Positions 25,625 through 32,399 of a DNA stretch of 32,399 nt are shown one piece after another. The stretch lies in assembly GCA_018830445.1 (NCBI GenBank), contig JAHJSN010000194.1, positions 1-32,399 of the forward strand, read 5' to 3'. The translations under genes and the position numbers were made by a program. This stretch comes from Alphaproteobacteria bacterium. Its GTDB lineage: Bacteria; Pseudomonadota; Alphaproteobacteria; Rhizobiales; Hyphomicrobiaceae. Below the pieces are notes generated by a model, which was not told the origin of the DNA, made no database searches, and saw nothing but the letters and a program-made list of their open reading frames with translations. Each line of letters opens with the position of its first letter. Position 1 is the stretch's first letter.

Positions 25625-27154
25625 ATGGACACCACTTCACTGACAATCAGCCTTGTACTTGGCGCCATCGCCTACGCCGCCGCGCTGGCAATTATCCTGC
25701 GGCGCGCTTCGGCGAAGGGCGGTGACGGCGGCCTCGCCGACTTCTTCGTGTCAGGCCGCGACGTCGGGCTGTGGACCGCGGTGGCGACTCTCGGGGCGAC
25801 CGAGATCGGCCTCATCACCATAGCCTACAACGCGCAGAAGGGGTTCAACGACGGCTTTGCGGCTTTCCATATCGGGGCCGCGGCGTTCGTCGGCTGCGTC
25901 ATCGTCGGGTTGACCGGCTTCGTGGTTGCGCCGTTGCGGCGGACCGGCGTGTTGACGATTCCTGAATTCTACGGCCAGCGCTACGGCCAGGACGTGCGCG
26001 TGTTCGGCGCGATCATCATGGCGCTCGGCGGTATCCTGAATATGGGCCTGTTCCTGAAGGTCGCGGCGCTGTTCATCGTCGCGATGCTCGGCTTTGCGCC
26101 GGGCAGCGGGGTCGTCAATGCGCTGATGGTGGGGCTGCTCGTCATCGCGGTTGCCTACACGGCCTATGGCGGCATCCGCTCGGTAATCGCAACCGACATC
26201 CTGCAATTCGCGATGATCGTTGCCGGTCTCTTCATTGCGCTGTTGGTACTGCTTCAGACGATCACGCTCAGCGATGCGGTCACCGCCGTAAGCGGCGCCA
26301 AGGGCAGCGCCGGGTTCGATCCATTCGAAGCGGAAAGCTTCGGGGCGAGCTACGTATTGTGGATGGTTCTGGTCGCGGGTGTGGTTTCTTCGGTGATCTG
26401 GCCGACGGCGTTGTCGCGCGCGCTGTGCATCAAGGATGAAGCCACGGTGCGGCGCGCCTATCTCATTTCCTCGGTGGTGTTCATGGGGCGCATGGCGCTG
26501 CCGGCTTTCATAGGCGTTCTGGCATTCACCTATTTCACCATGGCGAACGGCGGCAACCCGGCGGGAGATACCAGGCTCGCCGGATTCGGCAGCGATGCGG
26601 ACCTCGTGGCGACAGCCGTCATGCTCGGGCAGGCGTTGCCGGCGTGGCTGGTCGGGTTACTCGCCATCGTGATGTTCGCCTCCTTCATGTCGACGCAGGA
26701 CGGCTATCTGTTCTGCTGGTCGTCGATCATTGCGCGTGACATTATCGGGCCGCTCACCGGCCGCACCGAGGATGCCGCCTTTCAGATCAAGGCGACGCGT
26801 TATGGCATCGTGGCCATCGCGCTTTACGAACTGTACTGGGGGCTCATCTACCAGGGGCGAGAAGACATCTGGGATTATCTGGCGGTTTCAGGCGCCATCT
26901 ATTTCTGTTCCGGAATCGTCGTCCTGGCCGGCGGCCTGTATTGGTCGCGCGCTACGCGCAAGGGTGCGATTGCGGCGCTGGTTGCAGGCTTCGCGGCAAT
27001 TGCCGGGCTCGGGCCGGTGAAGGAAGCAATTGGGCTTGGCGATCTATCCGCGCCGGTGATCGGTTTTGCTGCAATCGGGCTGTCTGCCGTCGCGTTCGTG
27101 GTGGTGAGCCTGTTGGAAGGGGAAGAGGAGGCTGAACAACGCCCCGGAAGCTGA
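25625..27154 (+). CDS. Sodium:solute symporter (SSS) family transporter
   Basis: A 509-residue inner-membrane protein with about thirteen hydrophobic segments. Signature regions are ADFFVSGRDVGLWTAVATLGATEIGLIT (TM1-2), LTIPEFYGQRYG, and FASFMSTQDGYLFCWSSIIARDI (TM8, sodium-site Ser/Thr). It takes up an organic solute such as a carboxylate or amino acid with sodium. The substrate is not determined. Not clearly linked to neighbours. Confidence 0.9.
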   Translation: MDTTSLTISLVLGAIAYAAALAIILRRASAKGGDGGLADFFVSGRDVGLWTAVATLGATEIGLITIAYNAQKGFNDGFAAFHIGAAAFVGCVIVGLTGFVVAPLRRTGVLTIPEFYGQRYGQDVRVFGAIIMALGGILNMGLFLKVAALFIVAMLGFAPGSGVVNALMVGLLVIAVAYTAYGGIRSVIATDILQFAMIVAGLFIALLVLLQTITLSDAVTAVSGAKGSAGFDPFEAESFGASYVLWMVLVAGVVSSVIWPTALSRALCIKDEATVRRAYLISSVVFMGRMALPAFIGVLAFTYFTMANGGNPAGDTRLAGFGSDADLVATAVMLGQALPAWLVGLLAIVMFASFMSTQDGYLFCWSSIIARDIIGPLTGRTEDAAFQIKATRYGIVAIALYELYWGLIYQGREDIWDYLAVSGAIYFCSGIVVLAGGLYWSRATRKGAIAALVAGFAAIAGLGPVKEAIGLGDLSAPVIGFAAIGLSAVAFVVVSLLEGEEEAEQRPGS

Positions 27155-27258
27155 CGATGGCGGGGGAGGGAAAGGTGCATTTACGGAAGATCGTGCGTCA
27201 CCAATTCTTCAGGTAAAGTTGTTTGTTCCGAAACACGGTGCAGTAGAGAGCCGCAGGA

Positions 27259-27516
27259 ATGCCGGACGATTTGATATCCATTTCCGAGATTGCCCGGACG
27301 CATTCGCGACATCGGTCAGTCGTGCACAAGATCATCAAAAGGCTTGGCCTTGAAACGCTTCGTTTGCGAAGCGACGAGGTGCGAGGTCAAGTAGCGCTCC
27401 ATATCACGCGCGATTGTGAGAAGCTAAATACGGATGTCTTCCGGACGGATGCGATTCAAAATGTCCTTGATAGAGCCGACCGCTTCTTTGAGAATATGCC
27501 TTCGCTGACTGACTGA
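27259..27516 (+). CDS. Small helix-turn-helix protein, unknown
   Basis: 85 residues. The N-terminal DLISISEIARTHSRHRSVVHKIIKRLGL resembles a MerR/excisionase-type winged helix or other small HTH. RGQVALHITRDCEKLN follows, like the short conserved tail of a family of HTH proteins that carry a (Q)xxxxIT motif. The ribosome site is poor. Base composition is AT-richer than rpoD nearby, so it may be acquired or a remnant of a mobile unit. Confidence 0.55.
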   Translation: MPDDLISISEIARTHSRHRSVVHKIIKRLGLETLRLRSDEVRGQVALHITRDCEKLNTDVFRTDAIQNVLDRADRFFENMPSLTD

Positions 27517-27608
27517 CTATGTTGGACTTCTCTTAAGGTCCATCCACGTCTACCCACGAGGAGCTGCCCTTCCGCTCGACTACCAAGGCAGACACCCACG
27601 AAATACCA

Positions 27609-27633
27609 AAGGCCGCCCGTGGGGCGGCCTTCT
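27609..27633. terminator. Bidirectional terminator behind rpoD
   Basis: AAGGCCGCCC and complementary GGGCGGCCTT form a 9-10-bp stem around a short loop. It lies about 35 bp beyond the rpoD stop and serves either strand; T-content is modest. Confidence 0.75.
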
Positions 27634-27666
27634 TGATGCGGGGCTCGATCTGGCTTCAGCGCTCGA

Positions 27667-29679
<2,013 letters not shown>

Positions 29680-30017
29680 GCTTGGTCTACCCTCTTTGGA
29701 TTAGGGGCGTCTGGGTCCTATCGGTTGCCCGCAAACAGCTGATCGTGAACTGGCGCGCGCCGGATGGCTTCTGGCCGCAACACGAATGGCTGGGCCGCCG
29801 CTGGCATCGTTCGCCGTCCAAGATTCATCGTTTCAGGCCACCCTCGGGTTTGTCGCGTTCTTCGTTACGTCGCACCAGCGACGAGTTGTGCCTGCAAAAC
29901 CGGCGCTGCTCGCGCCGTTCGGATGGTTCAATGACCGGTTGCCGTTAACGCGGACACCGGCGCCGGCCTGACGCGTGGGCGCTGGCCAAAGCAGGTTGGC
30001 CGCCTGCGGACCCGGGA
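29680..30017. other. dnaG-rpoD intergenic region
   Basis: No supported gene. A two-layer hairpin at 30000-30038 (CCGCCTG with CAGGCGG outside, CCGGG with CCCGG inside) spans the dnaG stop. It may stall or process the transcript between the two genes. The rpoD promoter is probably here but no firm -35/-10 was found. Confidence 0.4.
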
Positions 30018-31901
30018 TCAAACCCCGGAAACAGGCGGTCTTGTCGGTCGTGCCGCTCCTTGCTGCAGCGCCAAAATATCCTCGAAGCCTTCCCGCACGG
30101 TGTCGGCTTCCGCGTCTGGATCAGCGAAGCGGTCTGACCGGTGTATCACGAGCTGCCCGATTCTGTGCAGCGTATCTCCCAACCCCAATCGCTCTAGGTG
30201 TGAACGCAGGGTCGCCGTGTCAAGTGATTTTTCCTCGGCATGCGCGGAAAGTATGCAATTACGCAACTCTGTAAGGGCGCGGGACGAGAATTTGAGGGCG
30301 GCGACGTCCTCGGCGTGTTCATCGATCAAATAGGGATGATTGATGAGACATTGAAGGATCAAGGCTTCGCGGGCGGGAAATGCAGACCCGTGACCGGCCG
30401 CCATGGGGCTTCTTTTGAGGCTTTCGCTGGCGAATGCCGGAAGGGGCGGAACGCCGGGTTTACCGTTGGGGCGGCCAAATTTGCCGCCTGCGCCAATGCC
30501 GTGCGGGCGCTTCAGGAAGGGCTGGGAGATGCTGGCGTAGGCGCCGCGCGCGGCGGCTCCGGCGGCGCCACCGGTTCCGGAGGCGGGACCATTCGCGCCG
30601 GCAGGTCGCGTTTCGCGCCCCATCGCGCGCCAGGAATGAAACAACCGGTCGCGCATGTTGCGCTCGTAGTGGGTACGGACAACGTCGTCGGTAATGCCCG
30701 CTACAATCTGGCGGAGGCGCAATTCCAGACCGGCGCGGCGCTCAGGGGTCGACCATTCGCCGTCGCCCCATTCGCGCTCGAACAGGACGTCGGCAAGCGG
30801 CCTCGCCTTCTTCAGGAGTGCCGCGAGCCCTTCGCGGCCGCTTTCGCGGATGACGTCATCGGGGTCGAGGCCGTCGGGCAGAAAGGCGAAGCGCAGGCTG
30901 CTGCCCGGCTTGAGGTGGGGCAAAGCGGTGTCTACGGCGCGAAACGCCGCCTTGCGGCCGGCCGTATCGCCATCAAAGCAGAGGAGCGGTTCGGGGGCCA
31001 TCCGCCACAGCAGCGCAAGTTGATCCTCGGTCAATGCGGTTCCGAGCGGAGCAACGGTTTCGCCAAACCCCGCCTGGGCAAGCGCGATCACATCCATATA
31101 GCCCTCGACCGCGATAACGGTGCCGATCTCGAAGGCGGCTTGCCGGGCGTTGTGGGCGTTGTAAAGGATGCGGCCCTTGTGAAACAGGGGCGTGTCGTTG
31201 GAATTGAGGTACTTGGCGGGATGGCCGGGGTCGAGTGCGCGGCCGCCGAAGGCGATGACGCGGCCCTTCAGGTCCATGATCGGGAACATTACCCGGTTGC
31301 GGAAGCGGTCGTAGGGGACGCGGATATCCTCGCCGCCGATGGCCATGCCCGACAGCACGATCTCGCGCTCGGTGAAGCCCTTCTTGAGCAAATGCTGCTT
31401 GAGATCGTTGCCGCCATCGGGGGCATAACCAAGACGGAACGACTGAATCGTCTCGTCGGAAAGCCCGCGGCGCTCGATGTAGGACAGTGCCTCGCGCCCG
31501 GCACCAGAGCGCAGGCAACCTTCAAAATAGCGCGCGGCCTCATCGACCAGAGGATAGAGCCGCTCACGGATGTCGATCTGTGCCTGGGCCTCGGGCGAGC
31601 GCGGGGCTTCCTTGGGCAGATCCACGCCTGCTTCTCCGGCAAGGTGCTCGACAGCCTCGGGGAAGGGGAGGCCTTCGGTCTTCATCAGAAAGGTGAAGAT
31701 GTCGCCGTGCTCGCCGGTGGCGAAGCAATGGTAGAAGCCCTTCTGGTCGTTGACGGTGAAGGATGGCGTCTTCTCTGTCTTGAATGGGGAAAGGCCCACC
31801 AGTTCACGGCCCTGACGCTTGAGCTTGACCTTGCGCGCGACGACCTGGCTGACCGGCAGGCGGGCGCGGATTTCGTCCAGGAGGTGCGGCGCAAATCGCA
31901 T
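30018..31901 (-). CDS. dnaG: DNA primase DnaG
   Basis: A 627-residue primase that makes RNA primers at the replication fork. The N-terminal ribbon region reads LSPFKTEKTPSF then HCFATGEHGD. Three of four usual zinc ligands (C, H, C) are replaced by Ser, Lys and Thr, a change known from alphaproteobacteria. The TOPRIM core has AVEGYMDVIALAQ (Glu) and LLCFDGDTAGRKAA (DxD), so the catalytic site is intact. The C-terminal helicase-binding domain is present; Gly/Ala-rich linker precedes it (about 445-480). It lies upstream of rpoD. Confidence 0.97.
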   Translation of the reverse strand: MRFAPHLLDEIRARLPVSQVVARKVKLKRQGRELVGLSPFKTEKTPSFTVNDQKGFYHCFATGEHGDIFTFLMKTEGLPFPEAVEHLAGEAGVDLPKEAPRSPEAQAQIDIRERLYPLVDEAARYFEGCLRSGAGREALSYIERRGLSDETIQSFRLGYAPDGGNDLKQHLLKKGFTEREIVLSGMAIGGEDIRVPYDRFRNRVMFPIMDLKGRVIAFGGRALDPGHPAKYLNSNDTPLFHKGRILYNAHNARQAAFEIGTVIAVEGYMDVIALAQAGFGETVAPLGTALTEDQLALLWRMAPEPLLCFDGDTAGRKAAFRAVDTALPHLKPGSSLRFAFLPDGLDPDDVIRESGREGLAALLKKARPLADVLFEREWGDGEWSTPERRAGLELRLRQIVAGITDDVVRTHYERNMRDRLFHSWRAMGRETRPAGANGPASGTGGAAGAAARGAYASISQPFLKRPHGIGAGGKFGRPNGKPGVPPLPAFASESLKRSPMAAGHGSAFPAREALILQCLINHPYLIDEHAEDVAALKFSSRALTELRNCILSAHAEEKSLDTATLRSHLERLGLGDTLHRIGQLVIHRSDRFADPDAEADTVREGFEDILALQQGAARPTRPPVSGV

Positions 31902-32122
31902 GGTCGGGTGAATCGCATCTCAAACGGGTCGCAACGCGAAACAAAACGACGGTTCAAAGGGGACCGGTGGGGTCAGTACGTTAGTTTTAGGTGATTCTGA
32001 CGGGGTGAAAGCGGGCCATGGGGACTTGCTCGCGCCGCTGTCGCGGTAGCGCACAGGCCATCCACAAGGACTCAACACGTTATTCTATCCGGAGCGTTCG
32101 GAAGGGGGGCGGATCAAGTCTA
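31902..32122. other. Region upstream of dnaG with no supported gene
   Basis: No convincing coding frame or RNA gene. It should include the dnaG promoter. The usual rpsU/gatB neighbours are not seen before the repeats begin. Confidence 0.4.
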
Positions 32123-32205
32123 GTGTTCTGGCTCAAACATTTTATTCCCGGGTGGAGGTCGTCAAATGTTTGTGAATCCAGAACACCATCAAAAGGTTGC
32201 CTAGT
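32123..32205. repeat. Palindromic intergenic element, copy 2 (inverted)
   Basis: The reverse complement of copy 1 at 137-222: the same 64-bp imperfect palindrome (32123-32186), with similarity continuing through AGGTTGCCTAG to 32205. Differences are few (for example GCTCAAACATTT against GATCAAACATTT). The two copies face each other across the whole window. Confidence 0.8.
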
Positions 32206-32264
32206 GTTCCGGGCTGACATTCAGGTTCCCGGCAGGGAACCTTATGTCAGAGTCGGAGCACTAG
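32201..32264. repeat. CTAG-flanked 64-bp palindrome
   Basis: From CTAGTGTTCCGGGCTGACAT to ATGTCAGAGTCGGAGCACTAG, with an inner GGTTCCC/GGGAACC stem around a GGCA loop. It begins with the same CTAGTGTTCYGG end as the other elements but has a different body. CTAG bounds both ends. Confidence 0.75.
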
Positions 32265-32316
32265 GAGCCCGTCCAGATAGCGGTTGCGCCGGGCATTTGC
32301 GGCGACGATAGCGGGC

Positions 32317-32399
32317 TCAGGCCGCTCTGGCGAGCTTTGTGAGGTTGTGGGCGGTGCAGATCAGCGCCCACTCTGCACGAATTTTTTCAACGCCGCGTA
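32317..32399 (-). pseudogene. C-terminal end of an IS1182-like transposase (cut by window edge)
   Basis: The minus strand reads RGVEKIRAEWALICTAHNLT, then KLARAA and TGA (32317-32319). This is the typical C-terminal end of IS5-superfamily/IS1182 DDE transposases. The 5' part is outside the window, so it cannot be judged whether the gene is intact. The sequence GAGCCCGTCCAGATAG right after the CTAG of the palindrome (32265 onward) may be the terminal inverted repeat. Confidence 0.75.

Noticed and set aside
29786-29971. Short plus-strand frame between dnaG and rpoD
   Set aside because: No start signal or motif; it lies in the expected rpoD promoter region.
30240-31994. A 584-aa open frame opposite dnaG
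   Set aside because: Antisense shadow of dnaG.

Overview
The window looks like a chromosomal segment of a GC-rich alphaproteobacterium. The evidence is the dnaG-rpoD tandem, a DnaG whose N-terminal zinc ribbon has lost most of its Cys/His ligands (as is common in alphaproteobacteria), a fold-III ornithine decarboxylase-type enzyme, and an ArsR regulator most like the SqrR/BigR sulfide sensors. No rRNA, tRNA or CRISPR array was seen. Species cannot be named from sequence alone.

Left part (1-8160): a fold-III PLP decarboxylase, a large secreted di-heme-motif protein with a DUF4384-like C-terminus, a small membrane ORF with a strong terminator, a GST (YfcG-like) plus AEC-transporter pair, a DUF4349-like coiled-coil membrane protein, and a MmcQ/YjbR protein. 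Palindromic elements ending in GTGTTCYGG lie here and again at the far right end. One copy supplies the decarboxylase stop codon and another overlaps the start of the cytochrome gene.

Accessory island (8229-9932): two 126-bp direct repeats flank a lower-GC module. It holds a promoter, a 56-aa ORF, the P-loop start of a broken zeta-type kinase, and an intact class II Fic protein. After a secreted protein of unknown function comes a TPP riboswitch controlling a small membrane protein and thiC. ThiC carries an in-frame palindrome-rich insertion. Behind thiC sit an intact zeta-toxin-like kinase with a small basic partner ORF, a two-helix potassium channel, and an SLC13 transporter/universal stress protein pair.

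The most interesting region (18121-22123) encodes four exported proteins and one regulator. They are a DUF302 protein, two paralogous methionine-rich proteins built from 25-residue repeats, and a small c-type cytochrome between the two, followed by an ArsR-family regulator with a SqrR/BigR-like cysteine pair. The divergent promoter region between the first Met-rich gene and the cytochrome gene has two ATTC-N8-GAAT sites. Each abuts or fills the -35/-10 spacer of a predicted promoter in the same register. That motif matches the operator described for SqrR. I propose a sulfide/persulfide-responsive periplasmic redox module, with the Met-rich repeat proteins as its undescribed part. A cyclopropane-fatty-acid synthase and a TauE/SafE exporter follow; the latter fits a sulfur theme.

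Right part (24671-32399): a Tat-exported intradiol-dioxygenase-like protein, a sodium:solute symporter, a small HTH protein, rpoD, dnaG, then a repeat-rich end with the C-terminus of an IS1182-like transposase.
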